In this document: in pieces, positions 35,582 through 44,855 of the stretch | Layout of the letters: the number at the start of each line of letters is the position of its first letter | Numbering within the stretch: position 1 is the stretch's first letter | DNA from: Thermodesulforhabdus norvegica | GTDB taxonomy: Bacteria > Desulfobacterota > Syntrophobacteria > Syntrophobacterales > Thermodesulforhabdaceae | Assembly (NCBI RefSeq): GCF_900114975.1 | Contig: NZ_FOUU01000007.1 | Coordinates: 1 to 64,000 of the forward strand | Direction: 5' to 3' | DNA length: 64,000 nucleotides | Program-made: the position numbers and the translations under genes | The notes under the pieces: model-generated | What the model was told of the DNA's origin: nothing | Database searches by the model: none | The model's input: the letters and a program-made list of their open reading frames with translations, nothing else

Positions 35582-37636
35582 TTATTCGGCAAGGAATATT
35601 CGCCAGTCCAGCACGGAAATGCCTTCGGGGGTTACCATTACGGGGTTGAGGTCCAGCTCTGCTATACGGGGAAAAGCATAAAGAATCTGTGAGGTTCTAA
35701 CCACCAGGTCGGTCAGAGCATCTATGTTCATCGCCCTTCGGCCGCGGAACTCGCGCAAGAGAGAAGCTCCTTTTGTTTCGAGTATCATTCGTTCGGCTTC
35801 TTCCTTGCCGACCGGAGCTACCCGCATGCTTACGTCCTTAAAGACCTCCACGATAATCCCTCCGGAACCGGTTATTATAACAGGCCCGAAATTGGGATCC
35901 TTTTTCCCGCCAACGATCCATTCGACGCCCTGAGAGGGGACCATTTTTTGAACGATTACCTCCGGACCCAGTCTGGAAAGTTCACCGTAGGCCTTTCGCA
36001 GGTCCTTCTCGCTTTCAATACCGAGAAAAACACCGCCTGCATCCGTCTTGTGCACAATTGCGGGGTTTGCCGTTTTGAGGACGACGGGAAAGCCGATTTC
36101 TCCGGCTTTTTCTGCCGCTTCCTCTTCGTCTGTGGCTTTCTTCCAGGGCACCAGAGGCAAACCGCAGGCCTTCAGAAATGTCCCGGCATCGAAGGGATGC
36201 ATCACACCTGCGGGTGATCCCTGCAGGATCAGCCGTGCCTCTTCTGAAAATTCCACCGCGGATACGGCGGATCCAAGGGCCTCGGGACGAAGAGTGTAAA
36301 AGTCTCTGGACAGGGCCAGCACCTTAACGGCTTCTCGAGGATCCGTGAATATGGGGAACTTTACGCTTTGCTTATTGTGCAAAAGCTCTCTGTAGGGGGT
36401 GAACACGCAGAGGGCTATGGGTTTTCCGGTTTCGGAAACAACCTGAGGTATGGCCTCGATTAATTTTCGTGAAGATTCTCTGTCAAAGAGGCCCTGATAA
36501 TGATGAACGAAAAGAAGACAGTCGAAATCCGGGTTTCCAGCCGACTCACGGGCCAGGTTCAAATAGAGATCGAAGTCAAAGACGTCACCCAGATCAAGGG
36601 GGTTTTGAAACCTGATTACGCCGGCCCTGGATTTCTCTTCAACGGCCCTGATCAGCTTGTCAGGAAAAGGGGGAAGCTCAAAACCGAATTCTCCCGCTGC
36701 ATCGGCGGCTATGACCGCATGACCTCCCGATCGTGAGATAACCGCCAGTCGATTGCCCTTTACAGGAGGCAGGGAAAATCCTTTTAAAGCTTCGATGGCT
36801 TCCTGCTGGCTTTCTACTCGTATGATACCGGCCTGCCTGCAGGCAGCGCTTACGACGGAATCATCGGCGGCAAGGGATGCCGAGTGTGATCGGGCAATGT
36901 TCCTCGATGCCTCATTGCAATTCGATTTGAAGAGGATCACGGGCTTGTCGTGTGTCGATGCAAGCTCCATAAGGCGACGACCGTCGTTGATTCCCTCAAG
37001 ATAGCAGAAGATCACACGGGTTCTATCGTCGGAAAGGTAGTGCTCCAGGATGTCGCATTCGTCGGTGTTGAGTTTGTTTCCGATGGAGGCAAAAAGGCTG
37101 TAGCCCAGGTTCTCGGCACCCAGGCTGTTTAGAATGCTTCCGCCCACACCACCGCTCTGAGAAATGATCCCGATGTGTCCCGGCGGAGCCTCCGGTTCTA
37201 TGGGCATAAAGGGAACCGCCAGTCCTGTCCATCGGTTAATGATACCGATACAGTTTGGTCCGATCAGCCTCATCCCGTAACGCCTGAGTATATCCCTGAT
37301 TTTATCTTCGAGTTCTCGTCTTTCGTCGCCGAGTTCGCTGAAGCCGCCGGACTCCACCACCACCCGCTTTATGCCTTTTTCGCCGCACTGGACGAGCACG
37401 TCGGGGACTGCCCGTGCAGGTATTAAGAGAACTGCCAGATCTGTGGGTTCCGGCGTTTCCATAACGGACCTGTAGATCCTGAAGCCCATAAAGCTTCCGC
37501 CCCTGGGGCCTACAAGATACATAACTCCGGGAAACTGGTAGCGAAGCATGTTATAGACGATGGCCCTTCCCAGATTTGTAGGAGAATTGGATACGCCAAC
37601 AACGGTTACGCTCGAAGCCTCAAAGAACTTTTTCAT
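35582..37636 (-). CDS. ADP-forming acyl-CoA synthetase (alpha-beta fusion)
   Basis: A CoA-binding domain (SVTVVGVSNSPTNLGRAIVY, GPNCIGIIN), succinyl-CoA ligase-like domains (IGIISQSGGVGGSIL, ARSHSASLAADDSV with the candidate phospho-His251) and a C-terminal ATP-grasp domain (FPVVLKTANPAIVHKTDAGG, GPVIITGSGGIIVEVFKDVS). The enzyme conserves energy as ATP from acyl-CoA, or activates acetate or other acids. The fused order fits bacterial and archaeal ACD-like enzymes of 680-710 residues. GGAGACGG lies before ATG 37636. Confidence 0.93.
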   Translation of the reverse strand: MKKFFEASSVTVVGVSNSPTNLGRAIVYNMLRYQFPGVMYLVGPRGGSFMGFRIYRSVMETPEPTDLAVLLIPARAVPDVLVQCGEKGIKRVVVESGGFSELGDERRELEDKIRDILRRYGMRLIGPNCIGIINRWTGLAVPFMPIEPEAPPGHIGIISQSGGVGGSILNSLGAENLGYSLFASIGNKLNTDECDILEHYLSDDRTRVIFCYLEGINDGRRLMELASTHDKPVILFKSNCNEASRNIARSHSASLAADDSVVSAACRQAGIIRVESQQEAIEALKGFSLPPVKGNRLAVISRSGGHAVIAADAAGEFGFELPPFPDKLIRAVEEKSRAGVIRFQNPLDLGDVFDFDLYLNLARESAGNPDFDCLLFVHHYQGLFDRESSRKLIEAIPQVVSETGKPIALCVFTPYRELLHNKQSVKFPIFTDPREAVKVLALSRDFYTLRPEALGSAVSAVEFSEEARLILQGSPAGVMHPFDAGTFLKACGLPLVPWKKATDEEEAAEKAGEIGFPVVLKTANPAIVHKTDAGGVFLGIESEKDLRKAYGELSRLGPEVIVQKMVPSQGVEWIVGGKKDPNFGPVIITGSGGIIVEVFKDVSMRVAPVGKEEAERMILETKGASLLREFRGRRAMNIDALTDLVVRTSQILYAFPRIAELDLNPVMVTPEGISVLDWRIFLAE

Positions 37637-37661
37637 CGTCCGTCTCCACTAAGTGTTAGGG

Positions 37662-38799
37662 CTATTGCGAGGCAACGGCCTGCTGTTCCTTTTGCTGGAG
37701 TTGTTGCAAAAGATAAGCTTCAATAAACTGATCGATATCTCCGTCCAGTACGTTGTCAACGTCGCCACGCTCTATGTTTGTCCTGTGATCCTTGACCAGC
37801 CTGTAAGGCTGGAGGACGTAGGAGCGGATCTGGTTACCCCAGGCGATCTCATCCAGGTTGTCGTGAATCTCCTGGAGTTTTTCCTGCTGCTTCTTTCGTT
37901 CCAGCTCATACAGCCGGGCCCTGAGGATCCGCATGGCAATTTCCCGGTTTCTGTGCTGAGACTTTTCGTTTTGACAGGTTACAACAATTCCCGTGGGGAG
38001 ATGTGTAATTCGGACGGCCGAGCTGGTTTTGTTTACATGCTGACCTCCTGCACCGCTGGCCCTGAAGGTATCTATCCTCAGGTCGGAAGGCTTAATGTCG
38101 ATGACTATTTCGTCGTCTATCTCGGGATAAACGAAAACTGCCGCAAAGGAAGTGTGTCGTCGTCCACTCGCATCGAAGGGCGAAATCCGAACCAGACGAT
38201 GAATTCCCGACTCTGCCTTCAGGAAGCCGTATGCATACTTACCCGAAACCGTGAAGGTTACGTTCTTTATGCCCGCCTCTTCTCCGTCAAGCATGTCCAC
38301 TATTTCGACCTTATAGCCTTTGCGCTCGCACCAGCGGGTGTACATCCTCAGGAGCATTTCCGCCCAGTCCTGAGCTTCCGTACCGCCTGCACCGGCGTGA
38401 ATGCTCACAATGGCATTTCGCCCGTCGTTTTCGCCGTCAAGGAGCCTTTCCAGCTCAAGGCTACGGAGCTCCTTTTTCAGCTTGACTGCCTTATCGGCTA
38501 TTTCCTGAAGTGTCTGTTCGTCTTCTTCTTCAACGGCCAGATCCAGCAGAATTTCGCACTCCTCCACTTCTCTCTTAATACCTTCCCACCTCTGGACGAC
38601 ATCCGAAAGTTCTGCTCGTTCCTTTACTATATTTTTGGACTCCTCAGGCCTGGACCAGAAATCCTCCTTTGCCATCAGGCTCTCTATGACCTTGAGACGC
38701 TCTCTTTTGCCGGCAATGTCAAAGATACCCTCCCAGGTTTTCTACCCGTTTGGTAAGGTACCTCAGGTCTGCCTTAACTCCCGCAACATCGACCCTCAT
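37662..38799 (-). CDS. prfB: peptide chain release factor 2 with programmed +1 frameshift
   Basis: Translation starts at ATG 38799 after AAGGAGGG. Codon 27 is an in-frame UGA at 38721-38719 in CTT TGA C, preceded by the stimulating Shine-Dalgarno-like GGAGGGT (38733-38727). This is the classic autoregulatory site: low RF2 lets ribosomes shift +1 and continue as LDIAGKRERLKVIESLMAKE. The rest contains the GGQ motif in RASGAGGQHVNKTSSAVRIT and the specificity loop region with SPFDASGRRHTSF. The shifted product is 378 aa. Its start overlaps the lnt stop by 4 nt. Confidence 0.97.
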
Positions 38800-40364
38800 A
38801 GCTTTACCCTCCTTGCTTTCTTTTTAACTGAATGCCGGACATACAACATAGAGATAAGTGTAGTCAATGCGCATAAAAGAACAAGCCAATCGCCGAACCG
38901 GGCGTAAAAAGTGACTTCCTCGCCTGTACATACGGTCTGATCGATAAATCCTTCTTTAAAAAGATCCAGTGATTGTTCAACTCGGCCCAAAGGGTCCACG
39001 AATGCACTGATCCCCGTGTTTGTTGACCTCAGAAGGGGGCGGCGGGTTTCCACCGCCCTCCATCGCGCCATTTCAAGATGTTGAAACGGTGCGGAAGTGT
39101 ACCCGAACCAGGCATCATTGCTGATGTTTACAAGGACATTTGCTCCTGCTTTTGTGCGTTTTCGAGCCAGCTCCGGAAAGATTGCCTCGTAACATATAAG
39201 AACGCCCATGCGAATACCACCCTTCTGAAGCAATCCGGAAGTCTTTCCCGGGATGAAGTCTCCTGCCGCAGGCACAAGCCTTTTTACAAAGAAGAGCACC
39301 TTTTTCAGGGGCACGTATTCGCCGAAGGGAACAAGATGTTCTTTAGAATACTTCCCCGTGGTGATACCTCTTTTGTCGACGAGATATGCATTGTTGAGAA
39401 ATCCCTCGGCTTCTCCCCCTTCTTTAAATGCAACGCCGGGACTTCCGAAAAGCAGGGCAACTCCCTCCTTTTTTGCGAATTGCCTTATGGCCTGGCCGAA
39501 ATCCGGATCAAGCTCAAAAAAGAACGGCATGGCCGTTTCCGGCCATACGATAAGCTCGATATTGCCGCTGTGCAATAGAGCATTTCGTGACAGGGCAAGA
39601 TATTTTTCCAGGGTAGTCCTTCTGAACTCTGCGTCCCATTTTACCGCCTGATCGATATTGCCCTGAACTATTGCCGTTCTGAAACACTTGCTCGTTCCGG
39701 ACGAAGCCCCATAGTTTTTGATCTTGTGTGCACCGTAGAAGAAGATAAAGGCCCACACCGTGGCGACGGATAGTGCCGCAACGAAAGAAAAACGCCGTTT
39801 CTTCAGAAGTTCGGCTATTACCGCATTGATCAAAAGAACCGCAAAGCTTACGCCGTAAACACCCCACAGGTCTGCGCTCTGCACGATTTGAAGAACGGAA
39901 CCCTGGCTGTATCCAACAAGGTTCCAGGGAAATCCCGTAAGGGCTTTTGCCTGAATCCACTCCAGAAGTACCCACGTGCACGGTAGTACTAGCCAGTTGA
40001 GGTTGAGTAACGATAGGTATCGGGCCGCAATTGCGAAGATGGCGGGGTAGATGGCGAGGTAAGCACAGAGGGCTACGCACAAAAGGAGAGACAGGGTAAA
40101 AGGAAGATGCCCGTATTTTTGAAGTACGTAGTGGATCCAGTATATACTGGTCAGCCTGTGGCTCAGGCCGAAAACGAACCCGAAGATTGCGGCCCTGGAA
40201 ACACCTGTTTTCCTGTCGGAGGACGCACAGAGCAGCGGGATAAAAGCAATCCAGGCTACAGGAGAATAGCCGTAAGGAGGAAAAGCAAGGGTTAAAGAAA
40301 CTCCACCGATGAGGATAATCGGAAAGGGACTCTCCAGAAGGCGAATCAAATTCTGCCCGCTCAA
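38796..40364 (-). CDS. lnt: apolipoprotein N-acyltransferase
   Basis: Final enzyme of lipoprotein maturation in the inner membrane, transferring an acyl chain to the N-terminal cysteine. About six N-terminal helices precede a nitrilase-like domain whose triad is visible: Glu in IVWPETAMPFF, Lys in YSKEHLVPFGEYV and Cys in GVLICYEAIFPELAR. I start at TTG 40364, overlapping the corC stop (TTGA), giving 522 aa, close to the usual 510. A longer frame extends upstream to 40481 but lies inside corC. Confidence 0.95.
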   Translation of the reverse strand: MSGQNLIRLLESPFPIILIGGVSLTLAFPPYGYSPVAWIAFIPLLCASSDRKTGVSRAAIFGFVFGLSHRLTSIYWIHYVLQKYGHLPFTLSLLLCVALCAYLAIYPAIFAIAARYLSLLNLNWLVLPCTWVLLEWIQAKALTGFPWNLVGYSQGSVLQIVQSADLWGVYGVSFAVLLINAVIAELLKKRRFSFVAALSVATVWAFIFFYGAHKIKNYGASSGTSKCFRTAIVQGNIDQAVKWDAEFRRTTLEKYLALSRNALLHSGNIELIVWPETAMPFFFELDPDFGQAIRQFAKKEGVALLFGSPGVAFKEGGEAEGFLNNAYLVDKRGITTGKYSKEHLVPFGEYVPLKKVLFFVKRLVPAAGDFIPGKTSGLLQKGGIRMGVLICYEAIFPELARKRTKAGANVLVNISNDAWFGYTSAPFQHLEMARWRAVETRRPLLRSTNTGISAFVDPLGRVEQSLDLFKEGFIDQTVCTGEEVTFYARFGDWLVLLCALTTLISMLYVRHSVKKKARRVKL

Positions 40365-41272
40365 ATGACCACACCGGACTGAGATGCGTTGTCGGATGCA
40401 CCTTCCGTCGAACGGCGGATCAACACCTTCTCCACCTTCCTGTCCGTTGCCGCCAGGATTTCCATTTCCAGGTCGCCCCACTGTATCACTTCGCCCTTTT
40501 GAGGCACCCTGCCTATGAGGCTGAATATCAAACCGCCTACGGACTCGAACTTGCCTTCAGGAAAGCTCACGTTCAGATATTCTTCAAGATCCTCAACATC
40601 TAACCGGGCATCCACAATCAGCGAACCGTCGTCGTTTTCCGTTATCCAGTGCTCGTCACTGTCGTATTCATCCATTATGTCGCCTATGATCTCTTCAATA
40701 ATGTCTTCCAGAGTCAGAATACCTGCCGTACCGCCGTACTCATCTACCACAATGGCCAGATGGGATTTCTTATTGCGGAGTTCTGCCAGGACGGCGCTGA
40801 TTTTTTTTGTCTCGGGAATGAAGTAGGGCGCCCGGACCAGGGATCTTGCTTCTGTGTCAGTCTGACCCCAGTATCTCAGCAGATCCTTGGCGTGGATTAT
40901 CCCTATGATGTTATCCAGGGTGTTTTCATAAACGGGGATTCTTGAGTGACCACTTTCCACTATGACCTTAACCACTTCTTCGAGAGAAGTGCCCGCCGGA
41001 ACTGCCGTTACATCAGTTCTGGGCACCATTATCTCACGCGCCGTGGTATCCCTGAAGGAAAAAATACCCTGGATCATCTCCCCTTCGTCTTCGGAAATGA
41101 TCCCCTGCTTTTCTCCTTCAGTGATGAGCTCTTCTATTTCCTTTTCGATTTCCGCCGGATCGCCGAGCCCGGCAAGCCTGTGAAAGACCTTTCTAAGCCA
41201 GCGAGCAAGGTTTTTGGGCGATTCCTCGTCCAACGATTCTACCCCGCTATTTCGGTGAACTGAGCAAAACAA
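40361..41272 (-). CDS. corC: CorC/HlyC-type CBS-domain protein
   Basis: Residues about 75-200 hold a CBS pair (REIMVPRTDVTAVPAGTSLE, SGHSRIPVYENTLDNIIGII), and the C-terminal 80 residues form the transporter-associated CorC_HlyC domain (LDVEDLEEYLNVSFPEGKFE). No membrane domain, so it is the cytosolic YbeX type, implicated in magnesium/ribosome homeostasis. corC directly before lnt is the ybeX-lnt order of E. coli. Start is TTG 41272 with AAGGTG close upstream; moderately sure. Confidence 0.93.
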   Translation of the reverse strand: MFCSVHRNSGVESLDEESPKNLARWLRKVFHRLAGLGDPAEIEKEIEELITEGEKQGIISEDEGEMIQGIFSFRDTTAREIMVPRTDVTAVPAGTSLEEVVKVIVESGHSRIPVYENTLDNIIGIIHAKDLLRYWGQTDTEARSLVRAPYFIPETKKISAVLAELRNKKSHLAIVVDEYGGTAGILTLEDIIEEIIGDIMDEYDSDEHWITENDDGSLIVDARLDVEDLEEYLNVSFPEGKFESVGGLIFSLIGRVPQKGEVIQWGDLEMEILAATDRKVEKVLIRRSTEGASDNASQSGVVI

Positions 41273-41294
41273 CTACACCTTCGCTTATCAATTA

Positions 41295-42263
41295 TTAACA
41301 GTTTGTTAGATCCTTGTCCAGAGGTCTTAAGTCACCTTTGCGCCGGTATAAATAGGCACAAAGCTTATAGACCAGCTTCGCCGCCAGAAAGTCAGGGGCT
41401 ACCATTCCGGGGATGGGTTTTAGCTCCATAATGTCACAGCCCAGCACGTTACGCTTGAGGCAGATCTGCTTGAGAAGACCCGTAACTTCGTACCACCCCA
41501 GTCCGCCCGGCTCCGGTGTTCCCACCGACGGCATTACGGAGGGATCGAAAACGTCAAGATCGATCGTGATATAAACATTGTCGGATAAGTTTTCCACGAT
41601 TGAATTCCAGAGTGCCGGTTTTTCGTGAAGCTGTGCTGCAGGGTAGAAGGGAATGGCTTTCCTGCGCACCAGGTCGTGCTCTTCCCTGGTAAGAGACCTT
41701 ATCCCTACGGAAACCAGTGGATAGAGTTCCAGAATTCTTCTGGCGACACAGGCATTACTCCACGGACTACCCTGGTATTCTTCTCTGAGATCGGCATGGG
41801 CGTCCAGGTGAAGAACCGTTATGTTTTCGCTGGAATAGAATTCTTTTAAAGAAGAGACGAGCCCCAAGGTCATCAGGTGCTCACCGCCAAGCATTATGGG
41901 GATCTTCCCGTGCTTTAATATGAAAAGCCCTGCCTGCTTAACACGTTCGACCATTTCACGGGGAGATGAGATCTTAACGGGTAATTCGGGCAGGGTGAAA
42001 ATGCCCTGACGCCACGGTTCGGTTTCCGTTTCTTCGTCATAGGGCTCCAGTTCCCGGGATGCCATTATAATGGCCCTGGGTCCCTCTCGCGTACCCGGCA
42101 CGAAGGTGGTGGTTCCGTCATAAGGAACGGGCAGGATTACCACGCGGGCGCTTTTGAAAGCCTCGGCGTCCGAAGGAAGCCCCATAAACGTGTAAGGGGA
42201 ACCTTCCGAAAAGAGGTTCCCCGGGATTTCCAGGTCTGCAAACATGGTTCTTCTGTGAATCAT
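41295..42263 (-). CDS. speB: agmatinase / ureohydrolase
   Basis: Arginase-fold enzyme with manganese motifs [23 protein letters not shown] and [20 protein letters not shown]. It hydrolyses agmatine to putrescine and urea. Because speD overlaps it directly and no speE is near, the alternative thermophile route, where N1-aminopropylagmatine is the substrate, is also possible. Its ATG overlaps the speD stop by 4 nt. The N-terminus is about 20 residues longer than minimal ureohydrolases. Confidence 0.94.
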   Translation of the reverse strand: MIHRRTMFADLEIPGNLFSEGSPYTFMGLPSDAEAFKSARVVILPVPYDGTTTFVPGTREGPRAIIMASRELEPYDEETETEPWRQGIFTLPELPVKISSPREMVERVKQAGLFILKHGKIPIMLGGEHLMTLGLVSSLKEFYSSENITVLHLDAHADLREEYQGSPWSNACVARRILELYPLVSVGIRSLTREEHDLVRRKAIPFYPAAQLHEKPALWNSIVENLSDNVYITIDLDVFDPSVMPSVGTPEPGGLGWYEVTGLLKQICLKRNVLGCDIMELKPIPGMVAPDFLAAKLVYKLCAYLYRRKGDLRPLDKDLTNC

Positions 42264-42706
42264 CTCCTGGTTCTAAGCAGTCTGTCCATACGAACAACCT
42301 GTTTTGATTCGGACAGCGAATTAGGGAACTCCTGACCACGGTCAAGAACATGAATTTCACACTTCTGGATGGAGAAATATTCCTTTAGGGTTTTAACAGC
42401 TTTGTCCGTGTCAAAGGGCTTACATGAGAACATGTCCACGCTTATGTACTGTTTTTCCGGGAATGTGTGAATGCTTATGTGGCTTTCGGCAATAAGTACA
42501 AAACCAGATATGCCCCAATCCTCCGGTACTGTGCCCACGTAGCGGAATACGTAGGGAGGCATAATCTTGGTCATCTCCATTTCCTCGGGGTAACGATCGA
42601 GAAAATCGTAAATAGCCTGGATGTCTTCAAGGACTGACCGGTCGCACCCGTAACCGTCGACCATGAGATGTACTCCAAAGCCAAACTCGGGTTTTTTCAT
42701 TCCCAT
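42260..42706 (-). CDS. speD: S-adenosylmethionine decarboxylase proenzyme
   Basis: Pyruvoyl enzyme that supplies decarboxylated SAM for aminopropylation. The self-cleavage site is the Ser of [11 protein letters not shown], which becomes the pyruvoyl group; [20 protein letters not shown] and [13 protein letters not shown] are also typical. At 148 residues it resembles the class 1B bacterial/archaeal form, slightly longer at the C-terminus. It lies first in the speD-speB pair, 70 nt behind an XRE-cupin regulator. Confidence 0.95.
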   Translation of the reverse strand: MGMKKPEFGFGVHLMVDGYGCDRSVLEDIQAIYDFLDRYPEEMEMTKIMPPYVFRYVGTVPEDWGISGFVLIAESHISIHTFPEKQYISVDMFSCKPFDTDKAVKTLKEYFSIQKCEIHVLDRGQEFPNSLSESKQVVRMDRLLRTRR

Positions 42707-42776
42707 TTCAACTTACCTCCCCAATCATGCCGAGCACAACTTCTTACATACCCCGACGGACTATCTCCCCTGGCAA

Positions 42777-43334
42777 TCACCATTCAAAACGGGTGGGGCT
42801 TACCACCCAGAGTAGCTCCGCTTCGCTCTGACCGACGTTTTCTACCCAGTGACGCGTAGAGCTCTTAAAGTAGAAACAATCTCCATTTTTAAGCCTGTAA
42901 TTTTGCCTGTCCAGCCACAAAACTATACGACCCTTGAGAACGAAACCGAACTCCTCACCGGGATGGGCCGTCTCTTCGGGGGTTTTTACTCCCGGCGCAA
43001 GCCTTACCAGAACCGGGTCCATAAGCCTTCCGGTAGCCCTCGGCAAAAGATAGAAAACGGAGCATTCATCCGTGGATGCCGTGCTCAATACCCGCCTGCG
43101 GGCGTAACCTATAGTTGAAGTATCCCGGACGTCGCTGAAAAACTCGGCCAATCCCACTCCCAGAACATCCAGGATAGCCTTGAGTGTAGAAATCGACGGC
43201 GATGTAAGATCTCTTTCCAGTTGCGAAATAAAACCCTTGGTAAGGTAGGCGCGGTTTGCCAGCTCTTCCTGCGTAAGACCGCTCTCCATTCGCAACCTTT
43301 TCAGCTTTTCGCCGATCTTCAAACCCGCTTCCAT
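42777..43334 (-). CDS. XRE-family regulator with cupin sensor (PuuR-like architecture)
   Basis: Helix-turn-helix (residues 3-60: LKRLRMESGLTQEELANRAY then TKGFISQLERDLTSPSISTL) joined to a cupin domain (about 110-180: HPGEEFGFVLKGRIVLWLDR, GDCFYFKSSTRHWVENVG). E. coli PuuR has this architecture and responds to putrescine; here the polyamine genes speD and speB follow, supporting a similar role. The start is ATG 43334 after GAAGG; an earlier ATG at 43346 abuts an operator-like palindrome and has no ribosome-binding site. Confidence 0.92.
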   Translation of the reverse strand: MEAGLKIGEKLKRLRMESGLTQEELANRAYLTKGFISQLERDLTSPSISTLKAILDVLGVGLAEFFSDVRDTSTIGYARRRVLSTASTDECSVFYLLPRATGRLMDPVLVRLAPGVKTPEETAHPGEEFGFVLKGRIVLWLDRQNYRLKNGDCFYFKSSTRHWVENVGQSEAELLWVVSPTRFEW

Positions 43335-43346
43335 GTTTACCTTCAT

Positions 43347-43361
43347 TAAACCGTTGGTTTA
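43347..43361. promoter_or_regulatory. operator-like palindrome upstream of XRE-cupin gene
   Basis: TAAACC-GTT-GGTTTA lies between the promoter and the start codon, where binding would block transcription of the regulator itself. Confidence 0.5.
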
Positions 43362-43373
43362 GTAAAGCGGCAT

Positions 43374-43403
43374 TATATAAAGGGCATGATCTCCTCTTGT
43401 CAA
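43374..43403 (-). promoter_or_regulatory. strong sigma70-like promoter of XRE-cupin/polyamine genes
   Basis: On the minus strand a consensus TTGACA (43403-43398) is 18 nt from TATATA (43379-43374), with TATAAT overlapping at 43377-43372. The palindrome follows within 15 nt. Confidence 0.6.
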
Positions 43404-43514
43404 GAAAAAGAATGAGCCTCAGACCCGTAGCACGGTCTTTTCCTTCCGGGAAGATCGGGATATAAGGTTAGGGTGTCGTCGAACTAGTTTTTCCTTTCTT
43501 GCTGGAGGTGAGTT

Positions 43515-43988
43515 ATGTCGGACGCCGTTGAATACACCTTTGCACATTTTGAAAGGATCGCCGAAGAGAATCGCTTTCCCGAAAATGCGTCGATAGAGCA
43601 CGATAGCAATATGTGTTTGATCTGCCATCCGGAGAATATTCCCGGAGATTCGTTCAAGTTCTGCCTCGATCTCATTGTGTCCTGCATTCTCAAGCGTCGT
43701 CCCCGCATTGACGAGTCGTTGATTGAGGCCGTAAACGAAGAGATGGAGATGCTCGGCGAGGATTACAGGATAACCCTTCAGGAGTTGTTGAATGAAGAAC
43801 CCGAAGCCGTAAAGGCATGGCAGATGTGGGCCCGGTCCTCTATAAACACGGGCCTTGAGATGCTTTCAATGCATTCCCAGAATGCTCCTTATTACCAGCT
43901 CGATGACCTGGACGAGAGCCGGAGTCAGTACGTGAGGCAAAAACTGGAAGAATTTTTCAGGCTACAGAAGGGTACTTCGACAACATAA
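43515..43988 (+). CDS. hypothetical protein of a radical SAM cassette
   Basis: A 157-residue, acidic, soluble protein with a CLICHPENIPGD motif near residue 35 and a helical remainder (EAVNEEMEMLGEDYRITLQE). I do not recognise the family. GGAGGTGAG gives a strong start at ATG 43515. It is followed after 15 nt by a NodB-fold deacetylase-like gene and then by a radical SAM gene, so all three are likely cotranscribed. Confidence 0.8.
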   Translation: MSDAVEYTFAHFERIAEENRFPENASIEHDSNMCLICHPENIPGDSFKFCLDLIVSCILKRRPRIDESLIEAVNEEMEMLGEDYRITLQELLNEEPEAVKAWQMWARSSINTGLEMLSMHSQNAPYYQLDDLDESRSQYVRQKLEEFFRLQKGTSTT

Positions 43989-44003
43989 AAGGGGGTGAAT
44001 TGA

Positions 44004-44855
44004 TTGGTTACTCTGGCTAACCTCAAAGAACTTGCAGATCCGGACATGTCCGGTTTTCCCAGACCCAGGAAGGTAAGTGCCGTATGGAAATCCCTGCCCG
44101 CCAACTGGCAGGCAAGGCTGGAGGAGGTCCTCCGCCGTTGTGCCGAAAGGGAACCCGTTGTTTTTTTTCGAGCCGATGATGTGGGCGCTTACAGCCACGC
44201 CTTTAAGATGCTTCTTAATCTTTTCAGGTTCTACGAGATTCCTCTTGCTCTTGCCGTGGTACCGGCCTGGATGAGTGCCAAAAGGACGGAGATGTTCCGT
44301 TCCTTTATAGATCTTGAAAATCCTCTGTGGAACTGGCATCAGCACGGATGGCGGCATGTTAACTGGAGCAGAGATGGGAAAAAGGCCGAGTTCGGTAACT
44401 GGCGTACCAAGGATCAACAGTGGAACGATATACTCAAGGGGAAAAGAAAACTGGAAGGGCTCTTCAGGAATTCACTGGTGCCCGTTTTCACGCCTCCCTG
44501 GAATCGACTGGATCTCAATACTCTCGGTGCACTTCAGCAACTGGGCTTTGCTGCCGTATCCATTGACGGGCCTATTCCCAGAGGTGCAAAGCAATCGGTG
44601 CGTTTGAAAAACTTCAGAATTTACATCGACCTGCACACCAGAAAGTCGGAAAACCCCGGCTATGCTTATGACGAACTGATGAAGAATCTGGAAAATGCCT
44701 TAACGCGAAAAGGGAACATAGGCATAATGATCCATCACAAGATGATGAATCATGCGGCCTTTGAATTTCTTAATTACTTCCTTTATCTGATCCGCTCAAT
44801 TCCCGGAATAGGCATTACATCCTTCAGGGAAATGATAGAAAATGACCGTGAGTGA
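44004..44855 (+). CDS. polysaccharide deacetylase-like (NodB fold) protein
   Basis: The NodB-type metal site appears as PVVFFRADDVGAYSHAF (Asp-Asp) and WNWHQHGWRHVNWS (His-x3-His), with FTPPWNRLDLNTL as the Pro-rich substrate motif. It has no signal peptide, so it acts in the cytosol, unlike cell-wall deacetylases. Start is TTG 44004 with AGGGGGTG 8 nt upstream. The next gene, a radical SAM protein, overlaps by 14 nt. Substrate unknown. Confidence 0.85.
   Translation: MVTLANLKELADPDMSGFPRPRKVSAVWKSLPANWQARLEEVLRRCAEREPVVFFRADDVGAYSHAFKMLLNLFRFYEIPLALAVVPAWMSAKRTEMFRSFIDLENPLWNWHQHGWRHVNWSRDGKKAEFGNWRTKDQQWNDILKGKRKLEGLFRNSLVPVFTPPWNRLDLNTLGALQQLGFAAVSIDGPIPRGAKQSVRLKNFRIYIDLHTRKSENPGYAYDELMKNLENALTRKGNIGIMIHHKMMNHAAFEFLNYFLYLIRSIPGIGITSFREMIENDRE

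Noticed and set aside
38719-38721. In-frame stop making prfB a pseudogene
   Set aside because: The surrounding sequence is the programmed frameshift site conserved in bacterial prfB genes.
37653-38756. Plus-strand open frame of 367 codons
   Set aside because: Antisense to prfB, which has GGQ and the frameshift site.
39514-40401. Second minus-strand frame of 295 codons within lnt
   Set aside because: Out of frame with lnt, whose catalytic residues are intact.
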